A stretch of 64,000 nucleotides of DNA from Medicago truncatula (Eukaryota > Streptophyta > Magnoliopsida > Fabales > Fabaceae), in contig NC_053048.1 in NCBI RefSeq assembly GCF_003473485.1, positions 40,172,755-40,236,754 on the forward strand, given 5' to 3'. Position 1 is the stretch's first letter. Every line of letters starts with the position of its first letter. Both the position numbers and the translations under genes were made by a program. Below, piece after piece: positions 46,556-57,861 of the stretch. The notes below the pieces were generated by a model, which did no database searches, had not been told where the DNA came from, and worked only from the letters and a program-made list of their open reading frames with translations.

Positions 46556-46720
46556 GTTTTTTTTCTAAATTACCTATGAAGAATGGTGGATAATTTACCC
46601 ACCAACCAATAAAAATGAACAATTTATTTGTGGGGTCAAGATAGTTCATGAATATGTGCTTATGTGTATTGGTTTGGGTAAATTGTCCATCATTCTTTCA
46701 TAGGTAGCCTAGTTGTCACC
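46556..46720. mobile_element. Mutator-like MITE, third copy, 165 bp, in a gene promoter
   Basis: Same family as 2724-2907, with GAAGAATGGTGGATAATTTA at one end and GTTGTCACC at the other. TAATAATAA flanks it at 46547-46555 and 46721-46729, although the left side lies in a TAA repeat, so the duplication is less certain. The element ends 200 bp before the ATG of the NOM1-like gene. Confidence 0.78.
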
Positions 46721-46920
46721 TAATAATAAACTACTAAAAAAATTCCTTCTCTTAGCCGGTAGGCAACTAGGAAAAAAAAAATCCTTCTCTACAACTCTGC
46801 TAAACCCTTTGTCCCTGAAATCTCCCTGCCCCCCACCTTCTAAAGAACCCTTGTCGTTGCCGGTTGGCCGCCTCCTCCGCCACTCTCTTCCCATTCAAGC
46901 TCTGAATCTAAGCTGGAAAT

Positions 46921-49900
46921 ATGGGTAAGTAACCCTTTTCTCTATCTCAGTCAAATACCAAAATAAAAAATTTTACTTTATTCTTCTTCATGTTTTGCGT
47001 TAAAAATCTTATTTTTAATTATGTTTCAGTAGAACAAACCGCAGAAAAATCACGCCGAGAACGAAGAAAAGAATCCCGTTTAGCGAAGAATGCATCTAAA
47101 TATCAATCCTGGCTTCAACACCACCAGGTAACTAACTCTCTCTCTCTCTCTATACATACCCCTTTTACTCAATTCAACTCTTTGTTTTCTTTTCTGTTTA
47201 TGTCCACAGCTATGACATAACTTTATTTATTTTATTCTTTAGAAATCTGAAGCTATAAAAAGAACTAACAATCAAATTCCTGAGTTAAAATCTGAAACCA
47301 AATTGGACCAACCAGTTATTCCTAGTCTCATTAATGAAACACAAGTTGTGAAAAGGTCGAAATCTTCCTCTAATAAAAAAGAGGCATCTGAAGAATGTGC
47401 ATTGTCAGAAGATGAAATTGATGCCCCTGTTGTGAGGAAAGTGAAGAAGGGTTCTCAGAAAAGTTCCAAGAAGAAAAACAGGGTTGAGATGGGTTTGTCG
47501 GATATATCGATGGCTGCCCAGATGGATTTGGAATTGGAAAGAAAACTATCGAAAAAACTTAAGGTAAAAGAGGGAAAATTGAGAGGGTTTGATGATGGAT
47601 TGAACATGTTGTTTGAAGGAATGCCGTCTGCTGATGATTTATTCGGAGATATGGAGGGTTTTGATAGTGATGAATTACCGAGTAGGAAGACGAAGAAGAG
47701 TTCGTCGAGTAAGAAGCGTAAGTTGTCGAAAGAAGAGATGGAAACCGAGGGACCTGTGGAAGCTCGTATTCAAGATGCAGTATTTGAAGAAGTTCCCGAT
47801 AGTGGAACTTCTAGGAAGAAGAAGAAGGATAAGAAAAGAAAATTGTCGATTCAAGAGCAGGAAGATGGTGCGGAGGATTATGCTGTTTGCATAGATAAGC
47901 CTGTGGAATCGAGTGGAGCGGATGTGACATCGGGGGATGTTGCTGCTGATGTTTCTGAGAAGAAAGTGATAGGAAAATATATAGCGCCTCACTTGAGAGG
48001 TCGTGCTGGCAATGAACCTGAAGAGCATACTCAAATTCGAAGACGTGTACGAGGTAGGAAGGGGGGAGACTTTGTTTTGATTTTGTATTTCTAACTCTGT
48101 GTGCGTCATTAATTGTTTGTCTTTTGATTTGAACTTGTTTCTTCAGGCCTTCTTAACAGGATTTCTGAATCAAATGTTGAGTCAATTACTGGAGAATTGT
48201 CCTTGATCTTTCAGGTATGCCACTTCTACAATTTTTTTAACGGCTGGATTTTCATTTTATTCCACGAAACATTACTCTTTTGTTAATTTTTAGATTCCTG
48301 CTCATTTTTTTACAATGAAACGTGCCAACCTTTTCCAATTTACAATAAAAGGCCGTATTTTTATATTATATGTGCCCATTAATGAAAGTAAAGTGATCAA
48401 TCAGGAAGAAGGAACTCAACCTAGTTTGCCTTCTCAAATTTGAATATGTTCAGTGGTAAAGGGTTAAACTCAAGACCTTTAGCTAACCCTGCCATGGAGG
48501 TTGATGTTCTTCTGAGGCGAAAAATTGATGTATCTTATGATTATGAATTAAAATAGTTAAATAAAAGATTACCAAAAAAAATAAATACAAATCTGTTATC
48601 CTATGTGAAGAATTGGTGTCCATACTAATTCGTGTTGTTGCACCTCCACGTTTTTATGCTTCAAATTGAATTATATAATAAGGTCATAATAATTAATGGA
48701 AATGGATGTTGAAATAATTGTTCAAATAGCTTCTAGTCTGACTGCTCACTTTGTGGCCTTGACATATTTAGATGCCAACTTTCAATGTTTGATATATGCC
48801 TATCTCTTGTAACTTTTTCAATTCCTTGTTGTTTATGTGAAATAAAAACAGATTGTTTCTCTGGAGTTTTAACACACACTTCTATGATGTAATTTCTTTG
48901 CAGTCTGTTGCTCGTAGTGTTGCTTCACAGATTATGATTGAGGAGACTTTAGCATCCTGTTCTGGAGGCCCCCGTGGCAATAAACAGTAAGGATTTTTTT
49001 GCCTTCCTGTTTTACTCAGACCTCCCTATGCAAACTTGCTAAGTCTGTAATATTTTGTTTTCTATGTTTCGAAGCAAACTATTGAACCATTGTGATGATG
49101 ATTATGGATAGCCATTAAATAGACTAAGATACTTAATCAAATTTAGTTGTAGACAAATAATGAGACAAGACATGGTTAGACCATAAAAAGTTGATTGTCT
49201 ATGGATTTAGTCTAGTTTAGTTTAAGCCTAAAACCTTAGATGCATGGAGATTCTCCAACCTGGAAGAGTGGGAATGATAACAAAGGAAAATAAAGATTGA
49301 GGATATTCTTTGTAAAGAAGAGAAGGGAAAATGTGGCTCAAAAAGCATGTCTGAGAAACGCGTGTTTGAAATGATTGAATAGCTATAGATGAAATTGAAA
49401 CTTCTGCAGGGTTCTGTTTAGAACAATTGATCTTGAGTGTAGAGGCTGTTGTTCCTTTTGTAAAGATTGTATAGGCATTCAGAAAATAGTGCGTAGTCCT
49501 TTGACACTTAGCTTTCTTTTTATTTGATCTTTCTTTGAATATTGTTTTTATCCATAATCCCAACTTCTGTAAAGTTTCATTGTCTAGCTTTCTGGATTTT
49601 TTATGTTGTTGTGCTTGTTGTAACTGACAATTTTTTCTTTTGCAGATATGCTGCTGTATTTGCTGCGTTTGTTGCAGGGTTGGCCTGTACGGTTGGTATT
49701 GACTTTGGTGCAAAGTTTATGGCTTCCTTTGCCAAATGCTTTGAGGTATAGCTCGTTAACAAAAGGCTTAATACATCATTTGGTCCTTTAACTTATTTTT
49801 GGTTTTCATTTTGGTCCTTTAACTATAAAGTGTCTCAATTAGTCCCATAAGTCTTCTTCCGTTTACTAATGTGGTCCTCTCCGTTAGTTTGTTTCAAAAA

Positions 49901-52900
49901 CTGTTAACCCCTTGTCCACGTGTCATTTAAGATTAGTGATCAAGGGCTGGATTTAGTAAGCGCACAAATATACAATGGACTTACAACATATGATTACTTC
50001 TATTGAATTTCCTAAAAATAAAATCAAAATAGAAATAAAAAATTCATTTCCTTTCTTCCTCTTCTGCGTGTTCCCTTCTTCCTCTTCTTTCTTCCTCTTC
50101 TCTTGTTCATTCTCCTCCCTCTTTGTTCATGTTTTCTTCTTTCAATCTTTCATCATCAATTCTTTCAAATTCCAATCTAAACCCATTTTTGGATCTAATC
50201 TAAACTCTTCCAAATTCCAATTTAAACTCATTTTTTTATGAACATTAACCCATTTTGTTGTTGTTGTTGTTGTTGTTGTTGGAGAGCAGATTTGAACCGA
50301 ATTTATTGTGTTGTGTTGTTGTTGTTGTTACTCAAGTTCTGGAAATTTGATATTTGGGGAAGGCTTTTATTGGTTGTACTGACAGTGTGTTTTTGGCCTG
50401 GGAAGGTGTGGTTGTGGCCTTTGTTTTTGGCCATCAATTTGTTTTTTCTTTTCTGCTTCCCATGGGCATCAGCTGTTTGCATTTGGGTTATGTTTTGGGT
50501 GGCGACCTGCGCCTCTTTTTTTATCAGTCACGCCTGTTTTTTAGGCTCTGTTGTAATCCAAGCTTTTAACTCCCTCTCCTTGAATTTCTCTTCAAATCCA
50601 TCACTTATTCTTCTTTCATTTTATTCATAGTCTGTTTATCTGCATTTTATTCATCACTTATTGTGTTGGTTTTGTTTTGATTAGGTTTGGTGTGTGTTTG
50701 TAATTTTCTGGGTCTTGTAATTTTCTAAAATTTGCTGTGTTGGAGTTGCTGGAAAAAAGCTATGAAATTTTGTAATTTTCTGAAGTTTTGTTTAAGATGC
50801 AGATGAAGAAGATTGGTAGGGGAAGAAGATGAAGACAAAAATTAGGTGGTTGTGGTTTATTATAAGTTAAAATAGATCTCTCTATGATCCAACAATCTTA
50901 ATTTAAAAAAAATATCAAACGGTTAAAATTACAAATTTTAATAAAGTCCATGGTAGACCACCTACAAAGTTGGTTCACCTTAGACAGTTAAGGTTAAAAA
51001 CTAACAGAAAAGACCACATTAGTAAACGGAGGAAGACTTATGGGACCAAATTGAGACACTTTATAGTTAGAGGACCAAAATGAAAACCAAAAATAAGTTA
51101 TGGGACTAAATGATGTATTAAGCCTTAACAAAATAACAAAGTAAATTTAAGTCCAGTTTAACATATTTGTTTATTATCTGTTTCATTTGTCGGTTTTGGT
51201 TTCTTCTCCAAATCATCATTTGCTTTCACTGCAGTGTTCTGAAGACTACAAAATTTTAATCTTCATATGTTTTCTTCGCAGGATGAGTATCATAAACAAG
51301 ACAATCTCTCCTTGCGGAATATTGCTCTTCTCTTATCTTATTTATGCATATTTGGAGTTTGTTCTAGGTGGGTAAATTGTAATGCACCAAGCACTATATA
51401 ATAACATTTTAACTATACTTTCCTAATAAATATCTCTTTTGATGCTTTTCAGTGATTTAATATTTGACTTTCTAATCATGCTGAGTAAGCGTTTGACTGA
51501 GGTGGATGTCGCTATTATTTTGACTGTGTTGCAAAGTAAGTTTTTGTCTTCATAAATCTCTTGCAGTTTTGGTTGGTTTGCATTCTGCTTTATTCCAAAT
51601 TATAGAAGCCCGTGCAGTTCCCTTCAAATCCTCATTTGTAACTGCTGACTGCTGGATCATCATTTACTAAATTCTAAGACTATTTTCCTTTATAGAAGAA
51701 TTTTCTACTTCGTTGATATCATACAGTGTTTGTTTTGTTGGGTTGGACGGACCGCTCTGACACTTAGGAACTGAACGATTCAAATTTAAATTTCAATAAG
51801 CACTTGGGTTCATTTGGCTAACTTAAAACTTTTTATTTATTTGAAGAAGCTAAACTAGCCCACATAAATTGACACCGGGGAGAATCGAATCTGAGACCTT
51901 GAAGGAGGACCACACTCCTAGGTCCCAAACCAATACCACCAAACCAACCCAGGTGGGTTTGGCTAACTTAAAACTATTGGATAGCTTCAGTCGTAAAGTG
52001 TACTTTTGAATTGTTCATTAAGAGGGTTAACCAAGCTTGGCTAGGTTAGCCTCAGAATCCAAGGGTTTATCAAGCACTTGGCAATCCTCTCCTCGCTCCT
52101 TGAGCTAACTTTTGGGGTTGAGTTAGGTTTAGCCCAAAATCTTAAGATATCAAATCATATCCTAGATCTTTTATTGGGCCCTCATATTTGTCCGTAATCC
52201 ATATGTCTAATCATAGGTGTGACGGGTATGTTGAGATTCCACATCAACTACAGGTGTGACCAATGTTGTCCTTATAGCGCTCGATGAATGCTTAGTTCTT
52301 GCCCCTTGAGCTAGATTTTGAAGTTAGTTAAGCCTAGCTCAAATTCTAAGACAATTAATGCAATGTACTTATATACATCATTATTTACATAAATTCCACA
52401 GTTGATTATTAATATCATCTCTATGTTTACATTTTTATCATGTTTACTGCATGCATAGCCATGAGACTGGTGATGCTGTATAGAACTGCTATTATCCCCT
52501 TTATTTCTCCCTTTTTCTGTTCAAGTTGATGGATTCCGTGTAATATGCATAGCCATAAGACCCATGATGCTGTATAGAACTGCTATTATCCCCTTTTTTG
52601 TTCAAGTTGATGGGTTCAATGTAATATTATACTGTAGCATGACTTTTTTAGACTTTTCTCATAGGAGCTTGCTCAAATAGGAAACCATGATTATTTTTAT
52701 TGTATTTGTCTTCATAGGTTGTGGGATGATTACTTGGCTGCTGTTGCTATCAGTGCAGGGGTTTGGCTTTTAGAGCTCTGAACCTTGCATTTAGCAACAA
52801 TAGCAGCAAATTGTAATAAGGTTCCAGTCTTAGTTTGTTTTTCTCAGAGGAAGTGGTTCTTGAATCACTTTTAGTTGGGATTTTCGTCTCTCCTTCTTTA

Positions 52901-55900
52901 GAAGTGGTTATAGGCTTATTCAGGAGGATGCATGCATAACTGCTTTAGTCTATTTTCTTGTTTAATTGGGTTTTGGCTTTGTCCCCCCAGTATTGTACCT
53001 TTTCTTTTTTCTTTTTAATCAATTCCGTTGCTTTATCAAAAAATATAGGTTGTGGGATGAAAATAAGGGCTGATGACCCCGCTGCCATGAAAACATTCAT
53101 TGTTAATGTTCAGGACACGTCAAATAAGATGAAGGCTTCCTCTGGAGATGGTCCTGAAAAGAATAACAGTAAAAGAGTAAGCATGCAAAGTGCATGTTTT
53201 GTTTTGCATTTGAAAGTCCCAAACCATGGCTTCGGCAAAACCTTGTCTCTTGTAGCTTTTGCAAACCACGGTTTGGAGACTTTGAATACAAAACCAAACA
53301 CACTGTTTTATCATTACTCGTCAGAAAACTGCCTCTAGTTTTTCTGCCCATAGTTCAGCACTGATTACTTGGTAATACTTGTAGATGGAGTTCATGCTTG
53401 AAACCATATATGACATCAAGAACAACAAGAAGAAGGCAGAAGAGGTTAACCCTCGAATTAAAAAGTGGCTACAGAAGGTCCTATTCTCTGATCCATGTTT
53501 TATGGCATTTTTTATTATTCAAGTTCCTTTCTGTGGATATATTACATGTTATGTTCCGCCATAGCTTATTTTCAAAATATAATGGAATTCCTTACAAACC
53601 AACAACCATAGCCTTTTTCATTAGCTGAGATCATCTACATGCGTTAAATAAACTTAAATGACACCGTAAAACATGGAATTCCCTAACTGGTACTGGTGCT
53701 ATAAAACTCTTACCATGTTAGGGTCCAGGGAAGTGTCGGACCCGTTATGGGTCTATTTAAACAGTGATACCTTGGATTTACATCATAACTCGAATTTATG
53801 ACCTTCCAAATGCCAATGACCCAGCAGCTTTGAAACATGGGTACTCCAAAAATGGTGAAGTACCCGTACCTGGTAAGCACCGGTACTAGGTACGCATACC
53901 ATACCCGCACCTATGCATCATAGCCCAGCGGCTACTCCAACTGTTGTATTGTGTAGGTAGTACTTATCTAATTTCCAACTTTCTTCTGATAGAGGGCATT
54001 CTTTTTTGCATTATCTCTCCTTTGATTAGCATACTACCATTAATGCAGTGCTAAAAAATAAATTAATGAACCTTACTTGGGCAGCACGAAACTGAAGTTC
54101 CTCTGATTGTGATCCTTGTTGGAAATGATATTATTTATAAGACCAAATCGTGCATTTTATTTTCTGAAATTATTCAAACATATATAATTGAAGATCCTAG
54201 CTTTAGATACTACGGTTTATTTAGGAATAGTAACGAGGACTTGTTGAAGTCGTTTGCTTATTGAAAGATGACGTGTTAACTTTATTTGCCTAGTAGCTTG
54301 TAAACTGCTTTCTTCAAATTCTTGTTATGTTGTTTGTCTTTTTACTTGGAACATGATCGATGCATTATGTTAGTTCTGTTATTATTATTAACAGTTTCTT
54401 TTAGTAGATCTGAATCAGTAATCGTTCTGTGAACATTCTCTTACAGTTACTGTAATCTATATAATAGAACAAATAGCTTTCTTCAAATTCTTTTTCCGCC
54501 GTTTGTCTTTTTACTTGGCGCGTGATATATACATTGTGTTAGTTAACCATAGTTCTGTCATTATTAACAGTTTCTGGTAGTTATGGATCAATAAGTGTTC
54601 TGATAACATTCTTTTACAGTTACTATGAGCTATATATACAGTGTGACTCACAGTTCTATGTAAGAAAATCATTTGTATCCTTTCTTACAAAACATTGCGA
54701 ACTCTGTTTTTCCTTTTTTTTCCCCTGATTTTCTATCACTTTCGCTTGCATTCTCATAAGCCTATAAACACTAGTAAATGTATTATTGAAAAGAAAATTC
54801 TTGTATCAGATTGCTATTTGATTTTTTCTGTTAATCAAAAAGCATTCATGTTTCCTCAAATTCTTAATTTGAATTTTGTTTCCAGTTAAGAGTTGATGAT
54901 ATTTCAATTAGAGGGCTTACATGGAGTAAGTTACTTGATCCTGACAAGAAGGGCCAATGGTGGTTGTCCGGAGATATGGTTTCAGCAACAGATAATGTTG
55001 AAGAAGTTGCCAACAAAATAGACAAAGATGTGGCTGAAACCCAACGAATGTTGCAGCTTGCTGCTGCTCAAAGGATGAACACAGATTCCAGAAGGGCAAT
55101 CTTTTGTATTATAATGTCTGGGGAGGACTATATTGATGCATTTGAAAAGCTTCTAAGATTGGAACTACCTGGCAAGCAGGTCAGCCACTTTTTCTCTGGT
55201 TCGTACTGTCTTCTTCGAATTATGAGGCCTTCCGTGTTGTGATATATTTTTTGTTCATGTACTTCAGGACAGAGATATAATGCGGGTTCTTGTTGAGTGT
55301 TGCTTGCAAGAGAAAGTTTTTAACAAGTACTATACAGTGCTGGCTTCCAAGTTGTGTGAGCATGACAAAAATCACAAGTTTACTCTACAGGTAATTTTTT
55401 TTCTTTAGGAATGGGTTAGATGTAATCAAAATTCAAAATCTATCCTAGATTTGTTATTGGTTCACTTGTATTTGTTCACATTACATATGTCTAGTCCTGG
55501 GTATGAAAATGGTGTTGAGATCTCTGTTATTGGGCCATCCACATTTGTCAACATTTCATGTCACAATCTTAGGTGTTAGTGGGTGTGTTAAGATCCCACA
55601 TTGTAATATTGCCAAACTAGTCCTTCTAAGGCTTGAAAGTGGAATTTGATTTAATTGACATTATGATAATAATACCTTTGCCTTTTATTTGCAGTTTTGC
55701 CTATGGGACCACTTTAAGGAGCTGGAGTCTATGGCTCTTTTGAGATCAATGCACCTAGCAAAGTTTGTGGCTGAAATGGCTGCCTCTTTTACTCTCTCCC
55801 TTGCAGTTTTGAAAACTGTGGATCTCAGTGATATCACCCAGCTAACCCCAAAAAGGATTATGCATTTCCGCATTCTGTTTGAGGCCATTTTTGAATATCC

Positions 55901-56084
55901 TGAAACCGTGGTGTGGAAGATATTTACACGTATAGCAGGGACCCCTGAACTTGAAGGTTTTAGACAAGGCATTGAGTTTTTCATTAAGGAGTACATTGTG
56001 AAAGCAAATAAAGCTGCATCTCAAAAATTTAAGTTGGTAAAAAGAGCCCTTAATAACATAGAAGGAGTCCTGATGCAAGAGTAA
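46921..56084 (+). CDS. NOM1/Sgd1-like nucleolar MIF4G and MA3 domain protein
   Basis: Thirteen coding exons keep one frame and give 786 aa: 46921-46924, 47030-47127, 47243-48053, 48147-48214, 48904-48986, 49646-49745, 51282-51367, 51453-51535, 53049-53176, 53385-53477, 54886-55179, 55268-55390, 55695-56084. The N-terminus is basic (KSRRERRKESRLAKN). Residues about 40-285 are acidic and lysine-rich with nuclear/nucleolar-signal-like KKKK runs, then GKYIAPHLRGR. A MIF4G domain spans about 300-515 (LLNRISESNVESITGELS, SCGMKIRADDP). An MA3 domain lies at about 585-700 (DSRRAIFCIIMSGEDYIDAF). Family members act in 40S subunit and pre-18S rRNA maturation in the nucleolus. Exon 1 contributes only ATG G, and the donor after exon 10 (GTCCTA) is weak. 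Confidence 0.93.
49765..51124. mobile_element. Mutator-like element, 1360 bp, 9-bp target duplication, in a NOM1 intron
   Basis: TTAACAAAA flanks it at 49756-49764 and 51125-51133. Long terminal inverted repeats of roughly 130 to 150 bp start GGCTTAATACATCATTT on both strands. The interior has a (GTT)n run near 50258-50280 and open frames with no transposase similarity, so it is non-autonomous. It lies in the intron between exons 6 and 7, whose splice sites remain intact. Confidence 0.9.
51845..51965 (-). mobile_element. tRNA-derived SINE-like element in a NOM1 intron
   Basis: It shares ordered blocks with 32176-32295: AAGCTAAACTAGCCCA, GGGGAGAATCGAATCTGA, GTGGG near the end. Its complement has box-B-like sequence. 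It is in the intron between exons 8 and 9. Confidence 0.5.
52030..52345. repeat. Dispersed repeat with GTTGAGATTCCACAT motif
   Basis: Phrases such as CTTGAGCTA, GGGGTTGAGTTAGG, TTATTGGGCC and TGTTGAGATTCCACAT recur in shorter form at about 55435-55615 in another intron of the same gene. It looks like a legume interspersed repeat, possibly LTR-related; the family was not established. Confidence 0.4.
52718..52775 (+). other. Partial duplicate of the exon 9 splice boundary inside intron 8
   Basis: ATAGGTTGTGGGATGA at 52714-52729 is identical to the acceptor and first bases of exon 9 (53045-53060). If used as an acceptor after exon 8, the frame would continue SCGMITWLLL and reach a stop within about 20 codons. 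It is either a relic of exon duplication or a cryptic alternative last exon. Confidence 0.45.
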
Positions 56085-56089
56085 ATTTT

Positions 56090-57860
56090 GGAGAATACCA
56101 AGTTTTGGAGCTTCTTGTATCATTTTCTATTTATATCATTCTTATGGATGTCCTTTTGAGTTATGACCAGTAGGAATTGTACAATTACTTTGGTATAGGC
56201 CTTACAAGCATTTTTGTAATAGTATTTTCTGCATTCTATCTCCTTTCATATATTCTTCAATGACATGTACACCCTTTCTATTATTATGTATGTGAAAGAT
56301 GTTGATCTATTTAATTTACACGTTATATAATAAAAATTAGAGGGAATGTGGTGTCATTTAAATTTAGAAGAGGGGTATAATTTTTGAGCAGTGTTATTTG
56401 AACAATCTCTTAGTACAACTTTTGTGACAACCTTGTTATTTTTTCTTTTCATTGATCAATAACAATGGAGAGAGAAAAAGGAAGAAAGAGAGAATAAGAA
56501 GATAATGTGAGTATGAGAGAGAAAATTGTACAAAAATGGTTGTACAAATATCATTTCTCATAATTTTTTTCAACAAATAGAGTTGTAATGAATGTCGGTT
56601 GAAAGTAGCAAAGTAAATCGCTCAAAAATATTAAATTAAGGGAGGGTGTATAATTTGGGGAGGGACTGCCAAATTATAAAGGGACGGAAAAACGCAAGAT
56701 ATCAAACTTGATAAAAAAAATAAATAAAAAAAAAAAGTTGAAAAAAATTCCACAATTGTGAGGTCAAAAGTGCATTTTTTATTTTTTTTGAAAGATGGTC
56801 AAAAGTGCATTATTAAGTCTTATACTTATTAAAAAATAAATTAACTTATTTCTATACATAATACAGAATAACAAAATCAAGCTTTAAGCTTTAAAATTTT
56901 GGTTTGAATGCTACGAACACACCCCCTCAAACAGTTGTAGCCCCGACAAGAGGTTAGTATATGTCTCATTTTGGTTTGAATGGACCGTTTTTTTGTTTGA
57001 TCTACAATGATTAGCTTCTTGCACCGACATACAGCAAAATCCATGTCCAAATTTCGGAATTCCTTTTATGATAAATACAGTGGATATAACTCCTCAGTTA
57101 AAAATGGCTACAACATATGAATTAGTAGTTGCATTTATTTTTGTTATTCTGGACCACTGATGCATGTCGGAAAGTAAATCTAGCCAAAAAGTAGCAAGGG
57201 CCTACCGTGCATAGTGTGTGTGTGTGTGTGTGTTTCTCACATGAGTATGAGTCATCACTATACTCGCACCGCTGTCATTACAGAACACACAATCTATCTT
57301 CACCGTCAATCCAAACCGAATCATGCCTATGATCCTACTTTATTCAAGGGAGTAATTGATGTCGGAATTTCACAGTTGAGAGATTGTAAGATATTGATTA
57401 CTGGTCATTGAAAATTTAGATCACCTTTTGTTTAAGTTTATTTCTTTTCTGCAAAATATTGATCATTCACAGTCACATTTAACCTTTAAACAATATCCTT
57501 GCAAACCACGGTGTGACAATATTCATGGAAACCATAGTGTGAAGCTATGCCCTCGTGTTTAAGGTATAAAGCCGCATTTGAAAATAGTGAATTGAAATGC
57601 TCATGATTATTTGCACAAAACTGGAAAATTGCAATATCAATAAAGATTGTGGCAGAGCCACGGATACAGAGACATTTGGAAAAACAGAAAAGTGGGGTGA
57701 AATGAAATTTTGGGAGGGGGGATTAATTTGCTCACAGAGCATACTAAATACCTAAATATTGCACACAGTTATTGAAACATCCAAAATAGAAAATTATCCT
57801 TTTGTGTAGTAAATCAAACAGATTCAATATGACTGCTGAGATTCTCTTTCCTTCAACCTT
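56090..57860. other. Convergent intergenic region between the NOM1-like and methionine synthase genes
   Basis: Both genes end toward this 1.8-kb segment, so it should hold two 3' UTRs. A (GT)n run lies at 57213-57232. The 65-codon frame starting there is a repeat artefact. No other gene is supported. Confidence 0.5.
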
Positions 57861-57861
57861 T

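Noticed and set aside
47675-48109. 144-codon minus-strand frame opposite NOM1 exon 3
   Set aside because: It is a shadow of the lysine- and glutamate-rich coding exon on the plus strand.
50238-50630. Frame starting with a run of cysteines, 130 codons
   Set aside because: The cysteines come from a (GTT)n-type microsatellite inside a non-autonomous Mutator-like element; no known domain follows.
53103-53351. Overlapping minus-strand frames of 63-82 codons near NOM1 exon 9
   Set aside because: They are antisense to exon 9 and to a short inverted sequence in the following intron (AAACCATGG and its complement); no gene features.
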